Origin: Siphonodentalium dalli
Taxonomy: Eukaryota; Mollusca; Scaphopoda; Gadilida; Siphonodentaliidae
Assembly (NCBI GenBank): GCA_032622095.1
Contig: CP136064.1
Span: forward strand, 196,569,948 to 196,633,947
DNA length: 64,000 bases
Direction: 5' to 3'
Shown piece after piece: positions 1-12,590 of the stretch (position 1 is its first letter; each line of letters begins with the position of its first letter). The position numbers and the translations under genes were made by a program. The notes under the pieces are model-generated. The model saw only the letters and a program-made list of their open reading frames with translations, was not told the origin of the DNA and ran no database searches.

Positions 1-660
1 ATGCATTTCGAAACGTCGCAAGTTCGACCAAATTTACACTCTGTAAACAGCTTGGGAATGTTTATTATATTGGGGCATTGTCTTTATTTGGATAGTTATT
101 TATTATTCTTTTATTGGCTTTCATAGCGTTCGTGAACAAAAATTGTGTACTGCGAAGCCAGTGCGAATAAAATAGCGTCCTTAGTTACTATGCAACGGAC
201 TACAAATATCGTTACGCGCAAGTACTTTTGGGTCGTTTTTGTTGCACTGATAAAATCTCGACCTAATGTAATTATCCGATATAATTACATTAGCTTTGAT
301 AAACTCAACGGCAATTTACTATAGAAAATGAAGTGGGTGTAATTATAGTTATTATAATAGTGATTATTGTAAGCCTAATAAATCTGATAACAGGAATATA
401 CTAATGCACTATACGGTCTGGCAATTCTCTCGCTGGTTCAACAAAGAAACCTCTTCAATATTTATCCGGCACCTGATGGGGGGGGGGGTGACTTCACCGA
501 GAATCCCTATTAACACACCCAAATATTGATATAGTGGTATGTCTCCACCCACACCCCTATAGTTATGTCCAAATACAATAAATGAAACCCAACACAAACA
601 AATAAACAACTAATGTATCAACATTTGCTTTATTCGACACCAAGAATAACAGGTTTATGT
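1..660. other. AT-rich non-coding flank with a small hairpin
   Basis: No open frame here resembles a protein. The clearest structure is a perfect inverted repeat at 263-292: CTAATGTAATTAT, a five-base spacer, then its reverse complement. A poly-G run lies near 480. The right end carries the presumed 3' untranslated part of the ATPase relic on the minus strand. Confidence 0.6.
629..634 (-). promoter_or_regulatory. Poly(A) signal of the left ATPase relic
   Basis: AATAAA on the minus strand lies about 30 bases beyond the stop codon of the ATPase-like pseudogene. The right-hand copy also has AATAAA just after its stop, so the placement is conserved between the two copies and fits a polyadenylated transcript. 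Confidence 0.5.
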
Positions 661-663
661 CAG

Positions 664-2201
664 TTAATTATCCATGTTGTCATCGTCGTCATCTTGCTCA
701 GAGTCTATATGTTTATCGTTTTTGTCCTTACTGTTATTCCTCATGTACTCCATCAGGAGGGGTTTATATCTCCTCAATGAAATCCGAACGGCAGGGAGTA
801 TATCATAGCTATCATCTAGCATCTTATACACACGATCCATGATTTTGATATGAGTTTTCCCACCACTAACTTCGAGTAAATTTTGTATAAATGCAGCGTA
901 TATGTTTAAAAGACGCCTCTCATATTCGGGCCATATCTTCACGTTTGATTTTTCTTAAGCCTCTTCTTCCGTCAACCCTTTCTTCATATAGCGTTTAACT
1001 AATTCATCTAATTCTGCTTTATTGTCATCTAGGGCCTGTAACCACACATCTTCGAAATATTCGTTTTCTTTTTCAGTCGGAAGTGTTAATATTTGTCTGT
1101 CCTGGTCCGGAATTGATTCTATTTTCTTTGTGTCAATTTTCTGTTTTTTATTATTCACCGGTGCTTCTTCACTTGCTTCTCTTTTCTTCCTATCAGAACA
1201 CCAATTTTTAATGTGCCTTTGTACATCATGCTGGGTCTCAAACACGACACCACAATCGTCACACCTTGGCATGATACCGTCTTCGCTTTCAGAGTCGTAT
1301 TCCTGCTCTGACAATAGCCTAGGGTATGTCGTTTCACTGAGGTTATCTTTCGTTTGATGCGTTATCACCTCGACGGACTCATCAACAGTACTGTTATTTG
1401 GTAATATGCTTTCTTCTTTTATACTGGCCTTTGTCAACATTATATTACTGCACAGTCGAAAACTTTCTGGAGTATTCGTTTTTAAGTCAACTACGAGATA
1501 ACCAAATGGTTGATTGGTAGCTTTATTGAAATGGGACATAAAGTGTTGCGTTTTCTCTGGATACATTTGACGAGCTAGAGTCATTACCTGCATTTTATCT
1601 ATGGGGTTGTTGAATAGAATCAAGTAGTGGCAATTTCTCCGTTGGGTGGGGTCCTTGTTATAGTACAGAGATTGGTTAATCGCAAACACGGATATACCCA
1701 AATGGTGACTGCCCTCGGTGAATAATTCAGTAACCCGCGAATCCTTGGACGCCGTATACATAAGGTCATCAAGTACAATCAGATATTTTGTTTTCCAGAA
1801 TGAATGAGGGTGTCCAAATTAGTCGGAAGGCCTTGTATAAACAGGACAGATGGCGCGACTGTGTCCTTGATTTCATCGTATAATGGCTGCCAGTACTTAT
1901 AGAACCAAATTATTTTCTCGGGTGAAGGCTGTATACTCGCTGAACAATTTTGAAGTATACTCTTAAGCAAGTGTGTTTTGCCGCAAGAAGTGGGTCCCGA
2001 AATCCACGCGGTAAATGGATGCCTGAACTTGAAGTCATCCTGCAGCGCGCCACCACTGCTTTCTCTATAAGGTTGTTGTTGTTGTTGTTGTAGTTGTTGT
2101 TGTAGTTGTTGTTGTTGTTGAGAATGTTTGAACTTTATATGCCGTTTTAAACTGTCTGGCCATACATATTCACTTGAACATGTTTCACACTGATGCTTCA
2201 T
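664..2201 (-). pseudogene. A32/FtsK-like packaging ATPase with zinc fingers, broken copy 1
   Basis: This relates to viral DNA-packaging ATPases of the HerA/FtsK superfamily (A32-like), which in known viruses and Polinton/adintovirus-type elements pump DNA into capsids. The start chosen is the ATG at 2201, because the product then begins MKHQC as in copy 2. Order of parts: a C2H2 finger (C5, C8, H21, H26), a Gln-rich linker (about residues 28-43), Walker A GPTSCGKT (69-76), a conserved IIWFYKYWQPLYDEI block, Walker B (VLDDL), then GSHH and the DPTQRRNC block. A C2HC finger (CDDC...H...C) and an Asp-rich tail ending DDDDDNMDN follow. Two breaks are visible: a frameshift near 1770-1790 just before Walker B, and an in-frame TAA near 952-954 before the C-terminal domain. 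The ATPase and C2HC parts share one frame here, unlike in copy 2. The family assignment rests on motifs. The exact virus or element lineage is not established. Confidence 0.75.
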
Positions 2202-2222
2202 CCTTGACAGACCGGAGGGCAC

Positions 2223-2618
2223 TGAGTCTTTTCCAGTAAAAAGAGAGTCTTTTATGACAAGATGAACAATATCTATTAATCGAGTTTTCAGTTCCAGATT
2301 TTGTATCATCTAGGAAATTATGAGTATATATATATTTATTTTTTTTCGCGAGATACACACCATTGGACGAGGAGGGGTGAAAGCAACTCCTCGCCCCTGG
2401 GGGGGGGGGGGTTCCCCTATATCTACTCGTCTCCCTCCCCCAGGGGCGAGGAGTTGCTTTCACCCCTCCTCGTCCAATAGTGTGTATCTCGCGAAAAAAA
2501 AAATAATAAATATATACTCATAATTTCCTAGATGATACAAAATCTGGAACTGAAAACTCGATTAATAGATATTGTTCTTCTTGTCATAAAAGACTCTCTT
2601 TTTACTGGAAAAGACTCA
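2223..2618. repeat. Large near-perfect inverted repeat (two ~182 bp arms)
   Basis: The arms run about 2223-2405 and 2437-2618 around a loop of roughly 30 bases. They differ only at scattered positions and in the length of A/T and G runs. The left arm starts 22 bases upstream of the ATPase ATG at 2201, so it carries the gene's 5' flank, and the right arm is the same sequence inverted. It could be a terminal hairpin of an extinct element, a head-to-head junction, or a local fold-back duplication. No comparable structure was seen upstream of copy 2. Confidence 0.9.
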
Positions 2619-4344
2619 TGATTAATATATACCTCTGATAGCAGTCACCCGAGTACATATTTTCTTTCATATTACATGAATAGGCGATAAGCGGTAGGGT
2701 TAACGCGAGAGAGATATCATTTAGACATACACGCATTGTTTAGTACCCGCAATAATTAGGCGCTATTCTCGTGATAACCTTCGCCGACTTGTTGCGGAAT
2801 ATATTCTTTGCCAAAAAAAAACCTAGACATACACGCGATAATTAGGCGCTATTCTCGTGATAACCTTCACCGATTTACACCCACGCGGTGTGACCTGTAA
2901 CCCCTGTTAACTCAGGATCAGGCGCTGAGCAAAGTCAAGTCAAACCATCTACTAGAATACGTAGACTATACTACTGATGTATCAGTGTCCCTTGGTACAT
3001 TGTAAGATACGTTACCATAAAAGAGTGGTCGATATCCTATATTTGCGCCGCACAAACTGAACTTACCACGGTGATATGCACACATATCCATTGTTGACTT
3101 TAATATACAGTACCAAATTCAGTTCAGACAGAATCCAAGAAGTCAGTCACATATATGTCTGGAAAAACTAGTGTTACGATTATACGAGACAAGATACGTT
3201 ACCTAAGCTCAGCCTCTCCCGGTGTGCAAACGGCCATATCTTGAATGATTGTAACTTTGAGTGAATGAATGCAATTGACATGAATAATTATGGTCATCAA
3301 TTAACAATGGAGGGTCCTGCGTAGTCCCCATATTGCCAAAAAATAAGTATGACAGCAAGATACGCTACAGCAAGATACGTTACCACCATTTTCAAAAATT
3401 CCTTGAATGTCCACCAAACAGCTGTCGGCAGTTTCTGTGAATGCATTAATACTGACAGCAGCTATCCGAAGTCAAACCATATATATAATATATCAGCTGA
3501 TATCTGCTTAGAGCCCGTCCATACAATCAATTGTGGGTGTAGCTTTTGTTGAGGTTGTCAACCAGAATCCGCCTGACGTTGACGATATTTCCTCGAAATA
3601 CTGTATCATAAAGGCGACTTTGTAATTTCCCAAATGTTGGTGTCATCCTACTTATATGGTCGGGCCATCCACAAAGGTTTTTATTCACTGTTCGGCCCGA
3701 TGTCGAATGTGTGAATGTATTGAATGCATGATCATTGAAACGGCGAAAATAGGTTGCATTATTTAGATACGCATAGTTGCACGATCCTTCGCACCTATTG
3801 TCTTTTGAGTGAAGTATTCTAGACTCGCCCCATGATATTGAACACGGGCGCTTAGCGCCATCTTACCAAATTTCCAGTACCTTTAACATAAGTTCGCTTA
3901 TAGTGTAGTGTGTGGATCCTATGATTTTTTGGTGGTGTTTATGCTTAATTAAAATAAAGAACATAACTATTTGCTATACGTTTCCCGTATGATCTCTATT
4001 CTAGATCATCAAGGGATTTTTCGGGGAATTGTATACCGGCACATGTTATGTCTGTTTGGGCAAGACAACGTTCTTATATGAATCAGGGAGCTAAATATGT
4101 TCCAGAGTCGGGGAGCGAGTACACCGTGGAACTGCTAGAGGTGAAGGTAACTGAAGAATGACCCTCGCCTGATACATGTGACACGTTATTAAAGGATGAC
4201 ATCGTGTTTATTTGATTTGTACATCATATCTAAATAATTTAAACTAGTGAATTAATGGGGGGATGGATTTTTGTGATTGGGAAATTTATTTAACTAGATG
4301 CTGTAGTACTATGGCAAGCCGTTTTCACATTTTTGATTTGTTTG
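2619..4344. other. Non-coding; partial ~100 bp tandem duplication at 2722-2880
   Basis: No supported gene. At 2722-2880 the words TAGACATACACGC and AATTAGGCGCTATTCTCGTG occur twice in the same order about 90-100 bp apart, with a short insertion in the first copy. A short word, AAGATACGTTACC, recurs around 3190-3390. Confidence 0.55.
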
Positions 4345-5232
4345 GACTTAAATTCAATTAATTGGACTTAAAGGGGTACTGTACACAGGGATAGACAATT
4401 TATTTATTTACTTCCATTGAAATAACTTTCAAGTTAGATTGTGTTCGTGTTATATGAGTTTCGTATAAACCTAATTTACCGAAGAAAATATTGATCTTGG
4501 AAACGAATATATTACGATTTCAAAGTACGCGCCATGTTTTTGACCTTCACCGGAGAATACTCAGGTCGCAGGAAGAACCGGAAGTTCATTGTTCACAGCT
4601 TCAATTGATGTCTTCAATCTCTTCCATCGAACAATCTCACTCCCTATAAAAATACTTGACGCTTTATGACCCTTGTTTCTTTCTCCTTTTTTTCCGAATC
4701 GGTTATAGCGGCCTTTCTATTGCAGGTAACATGTTTGATGTTTTGTTTGCAACTCAATAATGTTCGCGAACGGCCGTCGATAAAAGACACGCAACAGATA
4801 CGATTTCAAGAACGGTAACTCGTACTGGCATAATACTCCATTTTATGACTCCAGCCATAAATTAATTTATATTAAATAATTCAATTTTACTTTTGTGATA
4901 GCCTGTTAACCGGAACGTTTTCAGTAGACATCGTCGACTCAAATTAGTTATTTTAAAATATACTATTGATATTAGATCGCTATTGTCACCGGGAATTTAT
5001 TGAAATTGGGATACAGTACCCCTTTAAGTCCAAATCATTTGGACTTAAGTCCAAATGAATTGGACTTAAGTCCAATTAGTGAATTGATTTGGAGTTGGAC
5101 TTAAGTCAAAATAATTGGACTTAAGTCAAAATAATTGGACTTAAGTCCAATTACTGAATTAATTTGGAGTTAAGTCCAATTCATTTGGACTTAAGTCCAA
5201 ATGATTTAGCGAATTGGACTCAAGTTCAATTA
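4345..5232. repeat. Tandem palindromic repeat of TTGGACTTAAGTCCAA
   Basis: The palindrome TTGGACTTAAGTCCAA and slight variants are repeated on both sides of the insertion at 4382-5023, mostly at 5024-5232. Each unit is self-complementary and contains TTAA, the target of the inserted element. No coding potential. Confidence 0.85.
4382..5023. mobile_element. TTAA-flanked MITE, TIR AGGGGTACTGTA
   Basis: The ends are AGGGGTACTGTA and TACAGTACCCCT, flanked on both sides by TTAA (4378-4381 and 5024-5027). The 642 bp interior has no transposase frame. A TTAA duplication is typical of piggyBac-like transposition, so this is probably a non-autonomous piggyBac-type element. The superfamily is inferred from the target site alone. 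Confidence 0.75.
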
Positions 5233-5530
5233 ATCTGGTTTAAAACGATAGTCCCCTTCTTTGTAACGGTATATTCCTGCAAGTCTTGATTGACAGTCAA
5301 ACTCCATACAATTGCGTCCCTTTTGCCACGTGGCTTGTTTTCGGCATCATTGAACATGGTTCGAATCCGAATTGGCATCTTAATAAATGCTTACTGCATG
5401 CATGAATCGTTGAATGAAGTAACATTAATTCACGATTTTATTCAATTGTTATTTGACAACGCATATAGGCTACATGCAGTTTACAAGAATTTCTCCCCAG
5501 CAAGTGTGTTTTTTTTTATCAGCCATTAGG

Positions 5531-6897
5531 CCTAAACAAATAATACCTTTGTTTCCGCTAACGAGCTAAAAAAAATTAGGGTAGGTAGGTAGGCTTAACT
5601 TTTTTTTTTTTGTTAACTTTTTTTTTTCAGTATCTTTAAAAATAACTGTATAATACTTGTCAATAACCCAAACTATGCACTTCTTAGCCCCAATCAGGTT
5701 AACCCAGATGACAGAGGAACTAGAAACTCAAATTCAATCTTACATATGCTTTAATATTTACATATATACTAGTAGTCTAGTCTATATACTAAGATAGTCT
5801 TTGATAATCCTAATATTTCCTATATGGTCTGGCGACAACTGGAGTCAGTCCAGCACCGTTCACATATTGGAGTGCCTGTCTTGTACCGATCTCTTAAGGA
5901 TGGCTTCACAACACCACCTTCTCCGCATTCAGTGAAGGATCTAGGTATTTTTTGGGGACACCTGTTTTTGGGCAATGATATGCCGAAGGCATAACCTGAA
6001 GGCCTGATCGGAGGAATGTTTGGGAAGGGTGACCCCTAATGATGGTGGGGGTTCTTCCCCTGGAAATATTTTGAAAATCCATTGCATTTAGATCTAATCT
6101 AAGGCTCTTTGAGTCAGTATTTTGAATTTTACAGAGAGGTAAATTTTATCAAGTTTCTCAAGCACAACTTTGGAACTTTTTATATATGTATGGATTGGAA
6201 ATGCTTATAAGTTATTGTCAGATATCTTTTGGTTCTATGGATTATGCTTATCGGAAGCCTTATCCTGCTTGAAATTAGACTTGCCATCATCACTCTAATT
6301 CATAAATAGGCTATTTTATAAAATTCAAGTGAGACACATACCGTACATAATATACTACATGTACATGTAATACAGAAATCCTACATGTACATGTAGTACA
6401 GAAACAATGTACATGTATTAAGATAGTAATGACTATATATGGTACTAATCTCTATGTTAATTTTTCATTTGGTATTATGAGATCCCACTTGATAACCAGG
6501 TTGATTTGATCAAATTGTTAATGTTCCTGTGCTGTAATTGATTGAAATACTGAAGTCTGAACGCTGAATGATAACATACCGTACCTGAACTCAAATTATT
6601 TGAAGTTTTCACGGATGAAAGCTAGATAAAGCCAAACATACTTTACAGTATGATTCCAACTGTTAAACTTAAATCTTTTTGTAAACTTAAATTTCTTATG
6701 TCAATATATATAAATATATAAATGTTTTGCATCTTGTTATGATATGAATTGGGACCTAAATTAAAATAAAAAAAATATTTAAAATAAAAAAAAAAAAAAA
6801 ATTGTTTTGTTTTTGCAATGGCAATAAAACGTTTAGGGTCGGCGGTTTAAAATAGGGTCGGTCGGGTTAGCGGAAACAAACGTATTTTTTGTTTAGG
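5531..6897. mobile_element. Non-autonomous DNA transposon with 32 bp TIRs
   Basis: The left end (5531-5562) begins CCTAAACAAATAATAC, and the right end (6866-6897) is its inverse with about two mismatches over 32 bp. The 1367 bp interior has no recognisable transposase. I could not define a clean target-site duplication, so the superfamily is open. Confidence 0.75.
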
Positions 6898-7973
6898 CAA
6901 TATTAGTTGAGAGAATATTTTATGGGTTGATTTCGTTATGACAGAAGGCAGAACACATGCTATTTTGGAGCCTGCATGTGCAACAGAACCTGTTCAATTA
7001 ACAAACAGAAAATTGCATGCTGGAACCTGAAATTAGGGTTCAGGCCCCTATATGTATAGTAGAGACTAAACCTGATAATGAACGTTTTGTATTCATACGA
7101 CTGCACAGCGAAATAGTCCGCTTTATATTATAATTATATTTCTAAATTGAGCAGAACAAATATCATAGCATGGACCATGGTGTGATTTCTAATAAAATCT
7201 TATGATTCGCGTCAAGTTCTAACTGAAATAAAAAACTGAATTGTACGAGTATATATAGCAGCCATGTGAATTTGGTTGTTTATGAATGAAAGTCTGAACT
7301 TGAAGTTGAGCAGTAGCCAGTACCGTGAGTACGACAGTAGCACTAGCACTCGTCTAGACTGTAGCACTGATATCGATTATCGGTAGTGCCAATTCACCAG
7401 CTCACGGAGGGAAGAATATCGTATATTTTATAGTAACAAACTTCCAGTTGCTTAATCAAGTTACAGACTTCACAAACTGAACTTTAAACAATTATATTAT
7501 ATCTAGCATGTGTCTACGGAACGGGGTTAATATGTGTGTGCGGGGTTAATATGTTGAGGCAAATCAACCAAATATATAGGCCAGGGGTGTGTCATCTTGT
7601 ACTTTGCCGTGAAATTTAAACACAATCTGATAGCAAATATTTGAGTTTTCAGATCAGATATCATGTCTATGGTCGTTGAAAGGAGTTAATATTTCCTAAA
7701 CTATTAAATCGACTGACAACTACAAAATAGTTCAATGTGACTGGTCCCATGAAACAAGTCAATGCCATAGAATATCCTGTGTTTACAAAAGAGACCAAAA
7801 TATACTGCTACAAATATCATCCACCCCTTTTCTAAAAATGAAGCTGGAAGCGTATTCATTTACCGACGTTAAGGCACAACAACCTGATGAATTTTAAAAA
7901 CAGGGCATCAGCACACCCTGCAGTCCACGTGTATTGGAGGAACGTTTGAAATGAGAATAATTTCATCAACACA
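6898..7973. other. Non-coding interval, nothing recognised
   Basis: No frame with protein-like content and no long repeat was recognised. A short direct repeat, CGGGGTTAATATG, occurs twice near 7520-7555. Confidence 0.5.
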
Positions 7974-8485
7974 ATACAATCCCGGTGGGTATGCTGTTAA
8001 AATATTCAGCTCCGTCAAAAACCGCCATAAACAGAAATAATAGTAAAATATAGACATATCTTGTTCTTATACCAATCAGAAATATGGCATAAACAGTATG
8101 TTATTGTCAAATGTTTTTCCTTTGTTTTGTAAACAAAAGCAAAAAAACGTCACAGAACCTGGCTTTTGTTTAGATCCGGATATGGTAAACATAAAGAGCG
8201 TTATTTGTTACTGTTTTCCTGATATGGAAATAATAAAGAGCGTTTATATCATTTATCTGTGATTAACCAATTGAATTGCGCTGTGTTATGTAAACAGAAG
8301 CAAAACTTCTGTAACAAGAGAAGGTTCTTGTTTACTTACGCCACCGTACGTCTTGACGACAATATACTATTTACGTACTGATTATGTTTGGCATATGAAC
8401 AAAACTATATATATTTTAATATTCCTTCCGTTGATGGCGATTTGAACAAATATGAATATTTCTGCAACGAACGCCGCCCGTGCCT
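7974..8485 (+). mobile_element. TTAA MITE family B, copy 1 (left end lost)
   Basis: About 500 bp are shared with the copies at 8895, 42368 and 48741. Diagnostic words are GTCAAAAACCGCC near the left and AATAAAGAGCGTTTAT in the middle. The right end CCCGTGCCT is followed by TTAA at 8486-8489. The left terminal bases AGGYACG are missing. No coding frame. Confidence 0.75.
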
Positions 8486-8540
8486 TTAATGAAACGTTTT
8501 GACTTTCCTTCTTCTTCTTTATATAACATTAGCGCATCCC

Positions 8541-8582
8541 CAAGTTGAGCTGCAGTGTCATTGACACTTTCATTGAATGCGC
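8541..8582. repeat. Solo terminal segment of the 18.7-21.2 kb array element
   Basis: CAAGTTGAGCTGCAGTGTCA and the following bases match 21142-21182, the right flank of the higher-order array, including a small GTGTCATTGACAC palindrome and TTTCATTGAAT. This shows that the flank is a mobile-element end rather than unique DNA. Confidence 0.6.
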
Positions 8583-8894
8583 ATTGTGAATCTCCACAGC
8601 GCATGCAATTTGGGTTATTCTTAGAAAATATCTTATCAGATAGGTGAAGTATGTTCCTGACCCCGCAGTTGTACCCTGTCCCTTTGATAAACTTTTAAAC
8701 TGTATAGTATACCTATATAAATATGCATGGACATGCATTCAGTCACGCATTCTGTGTTTGTCTACCTTGTGTCCCATGCATGGTGCAGCAGGATTGCGAA
8801 CAAGCTTAGCCGTTATTATGTTACATGTTTTATATGCATGTTGTAACGGGTAGGGTTCTCAATTCCGAAGGTTCATTATTCTGGGCGTATTTAA

Positions 8895-9390
8895 AGGTAC
8901 GGTTGGCCTTGGCGGTGGGCATCCTGTGAAAATATTTCCACCCGTCAAAAACCGCCACAAACAGAAAGAACATCAAAATGTAGACAGACTTTGTCCGTAT
9001 ACAAATAAGAAATATCGCATAAACAGTATGTTATTGTCAAATGTTTGACCATTGTTATGTAAACAAAAGCATAAAAAGGTACTTTTCTGGTATTTGTTTA
9101 TATTATGATAGTAAACATAAAGAGCGTTCTTTGTTGCTGAATTCCTGATATGGAACTAATAAAGAGCGTTTATGCCATTTGTGTGTGATTAGCCAGTAGC
9201 ATTGTGCTTTTTTCTGTAACACAATCAGGCTCTTGCTTAGGTAAAATATAGTAGGTCTTTATGATAACATGCTGTTTACGTGATGGTCATGGTATATATG
9301 AACGGAACTGTATGCGTTTTAATGTTTTTCTGTTTACGGTGATTAGAACAAATATGAATATTTTCGACAACTATAAGGCCTCACGCGCCT
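8895..9390 (+). mobile_element. TTAA MITE family B, copy 2 (complete)
   Basis: Bounded by TTAA at 8891-8894 and 9391-9394. The ends read AGGTACGGTTGGCCTT and, inverted, AGGCGCGTGAGGCCTT, an imperfect TIR. The 496 bp interior has the GTCAAAAACCGCC and AATAAAGAGCG words of the family and no transposase. Confidence 0.85.
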
Positions 9391-9517
9391 TTAACCAGAA
9401 ATGAATCAAAATTGACACCCACAAAAACCGCATGAGGAATGAAAAATACGATTACGCTAGTATTCACATATAGTACATTTATACACCCCATTCTAATTCA
9501 CAAATTGTCCCAGATGT

Positions 9518-9777
9518 CGGTTATTAATATGCCCTATCATTGACTGGCGGCCATTTTTGATCCAACAGGTCCGGTTCCGTGCTTGGTTTTACTTAACTTT
9601 CCATATATGGAAGTCATGAATAATTCAAAAGCTCCTTATATGGAAATGCTACTCCAAATCTTTGACCTGTAGCACTGAAACCACGGATCCGGGGCTGGAT
9701 GAATCTATGAAACAACGGAACCGAACCTGGTGGATCCAAAATGGCCGCGAGTTAGTGATAGGGCATATTAATAACCG
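9518..9777. mobile_element. Fold-back MITE with ~64 bp arms
   Basis: The left arm starts CGGTTATTAATATGCCCTAT and the right arm ends with its reverse complement. Pairing continues for about 64 bases through GGCGGCCATTTT, GATCCA and GGTTCCG with a few mismatches. Total length is 260 bp with no coding frame. Confidence 0.85.
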
Positions 9778-9925
9778 ATAGGGCATATAGCAAGAAGACA
9801 GCATCAGTTTATCGTTTATTATGGAAAGTTGAAAACACGATTACTGCATGACTGAAATAAACTACGCGTAAGAGATGCAGTCTGTCCGAACTGGCAATCT
9901 GTATTGGAAAGAAACATCAACATTA

Positions 9926-10412
9926 ACATTTAATTTTCGTGCCCCCAGATCACATACATAAAATGTATGCCATAGTATATACCATTTGAAATATGAAGCT
10001 CTCTAACATTGTATTATCAACTTATCTGGTGTAATAAACTGTGAACATGCTGTTTTTGTTGAGTTACGGACGTGTTTTGTGCTTAAGTTTCATCTGGTTT
10101 TGTTGCGCACAGTGTACTATTTTCAATGGATGGGGGAATAACTTAATATTTTAAAGATAACGTTATTCCCCTTCCGTTGAAAATACATTTTTAATTTGAA
10201 TTCTGTTGCATTCTGGGAGCCATAACGGGGGAAATCTTTTTATGATTTCAGCTGTTTTCTATTTCTCTTTGGGCATCTTCTGAGACACAGACATTTCAAA
10301 TGGTGATGAATTATAGTATTTTAATAATATTTTATAGCATAGATTGTTATTAAAACCGTATATCAAGGCACTATAAAAAAAACCTAAACGGTGACGAAAA
10401 TTAAATGGGCCT
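9926..10412. mobile_element. TTAA MITE family C, copy 1
   Basis: The right end TTAAATGGGCCT is followed by TTAA (10413-10416). The internal part from about 10130 is closely shared with 26926-27292 (GCATTCTGGGAGCCATAACG, TGGGCATCTTCTGAGACAC). The left end has lost the AGGCCCAC tip and begins at TTTAATTTTCG. No transposase frame. Confidence 0.7.
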
Positions 10413-10416
10413 TTAA

Positions 10417-11639
10417 AATCAATACAAAGTCACAATTGCAGTCTCATACCCGTCTATCATAGCTATTTCGCGATATTCTGCTACGTAGTATGTTATGGTG
10501 CTCCAGTATTCATTAACCGTTAAAGCCCCACTGCTATAATCTGCCTTTAGCTGGCGTATGCTTGCCTCTATGATTATACGTAATGACATTAAATCTCAAG
10601 GAAACACGCGAGAAAAAAAAATCATATTCATTGTTTTAATGTTTTAAGTTATTTCCTTCATAAACCGAGTTTACGTGACAAAGAACCCTGTTTTATGCTT
10701 TATAATATAGAATTAACCATTAAAATAACAAACACCTTTGGAATAGCGAACCTTCGGAATAAAGAACCTTCGGAATAGTGAACCTTCGGAATAGCGAACC
10801 TTCGGAATAGAGACATGTCCCCGCATGTAACCTATAGCTTTTGAAAACCATGCATGCTGCATCATGTGTGGGACAAACGTAGAAACACACATATATAGTG
10901 TCATGTCCACACAGCGTCGCATACGTTTACGATGGGACATTTATAGCTTAATGTGTTAGTGTTAATAATTTAGTGTTTTCATGAACATTTCTACATATTT
11001 TTTTCGGAAATGTATAGACATACCCAATGCACATTTCTTCCATGTATATATAAAAAGGATTAGTATATTTTGTGTGTTCTTTGCAGGAACCGCATGTTCC
11101 TGGTCCCCTGAGCAGAGTAGACATATACACATGTCTCTTTTCTTCCATATTCTAAAAGGATAGGTATTTGGTGTGCTCTTACACGAATGGACTACCAAAT
11201 TAACAAATACAGTGTATGAGTATCTGGGGGCATAACTGCCCGTGTACTCGGAGTCGAGTGTGACATTACTGAAAAATAGCCCGATTTCTCCCCCTTGAAT
11301 TTTGTCGTCTGCGCTTGCAAGACAATATTTTGAAATTGCTACGATAACTTATTTCTATTTAAAATATTTCTCAGTATATCATAGCTCTATCAGGTAGAGT
11401 GAACTTAGTTAGTGACATAGGGCTCTGTCCTGGTCTAATTTTGGATTGCAAATTTGTCAATTTTAGTATAATTTTTTTTTAGTAAAATTGGGCGATTTGT
11501 GTGAGCAATCCAATTAATTTAAGGGGCATATAACCTATTGACAAATGGTACGAACAAACGAAAGTACAAACGTTTGTTTATACAACCTACCGTTTCTGTG
11601 GACAATAAACAGTGCTCGATTTGGGCAAAGACCATAGAT
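10417..11639. other. Non-coding; short 15 bp tandem repeat near 10738-10812
   Basis: Five units of about 15 bp built on GAACCTTCGGAATAG lie at 10738-10812. The rest has only short unsupported frames in low-complexity AT-rich DNA. Confidence 0.6.
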
Positions 11640-11750
11640 AATGGTTCAGCCAGGGGGGAGGGGGTAGTAAAAAATTTGCAGGAAGGTATGCCGGGGTGGG
11701 CTTCCACGAGGGGCAAAAATACGCGTTTTTTACACCCTCATTTGTAACAG
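11640..11750. repeat. Left member of an inverted repeat pair with 15180-15345
   Basis: GGTTCAGCCAGG, a G run, GTAGTAAA and TTTGCAGGAAGGTATG recur in inverted order at 15296-15341. The pair brackets the Helitron concatemer and older repeats, so it may mark the ends of a larger composite. Confidence 0.6.
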
Positions 11751-11929
11751 TTTAAAACATATTATAAGAATTTATAACTGCAAAAACACCATATTTATGT
11801 TACTGGGACCTCATATGGGCCTTAGTAGAGATGACATTGAGCTATATGGCATGTTGCATATGGGGCGGTGGGGTGAAAAAAATCCTTCCCGACACCCTTC
11901 GGAAAGTAGATTCGAGAAATTAAAACTGA

Positions 11930-12526
11930 ACTAAATAAACTTGTCTTGATATGTAACTAAAGCCAAGATCATTGTGTGCATGGAAAAAGAGCGAGCCACT
12001 GTCTCAAACATTAATGTGACTATCAATGGCTAGAATATAACTGTCATCACACTGTTCATCAGTGCATCAAGTCAATCAGTGAAATATTTGCATGATCTGT
12101 TACTCTCACAACACATAAAATATCCAAGTCTGGCATAGTGGCTGTTTGTCATTTATTATAACAGAGATTGCTCCAGTAGACTAACAAAAATGTTAAGGCA
12201 TAATGCTAGATAATGGGCTGGTTGACAGACTAATCGGGAAATGGTTAGAAATTATGGAATTGTATGTATCCTGTACAATGACCTAAGTTTGCATATATAA
12301 GTAACCTTGTCCTGATGTACATGTAACTGATGACTAGATCATTGTGTGCATGTAAAAAGAGCGAGCAACTGTCTCAAACATTAATGTGACTATCACTGGG
12401 TAGAAACTATCTGTCATCAGTGCATCAAGCCAATTAGTGAATTATTTGCATGTCTTTCAACTCAGATGATCTCTCACAAGACCGAACGTATCCAAGTCTG
12501 GTATATAGTGCTGTGACTGCTTGTCA
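11930..12526 (+). repeat. Older direct repeat, split by Helitron insertion
   Basis: A unit holding ATCATTGTGTGCATG, AAAGAGCGAGC and CTGTCTCAAACATTAATGTG occurs at about 11960 and again at about 12340. Its later part (GTTGCTCCAGTAGACTAACA, GGTTGACAGACTAATC) occurs at 12170, 14530 and 14920. The second copy is interrupted at about 12526 and resumes near 14506, which shows it is older than the Helitrons. Confidence 0.7.
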
Positions 12527-12548
12527 TCTCATATATATTTTGAAGACC

Positions 12549-12590
<42 letters not shown>

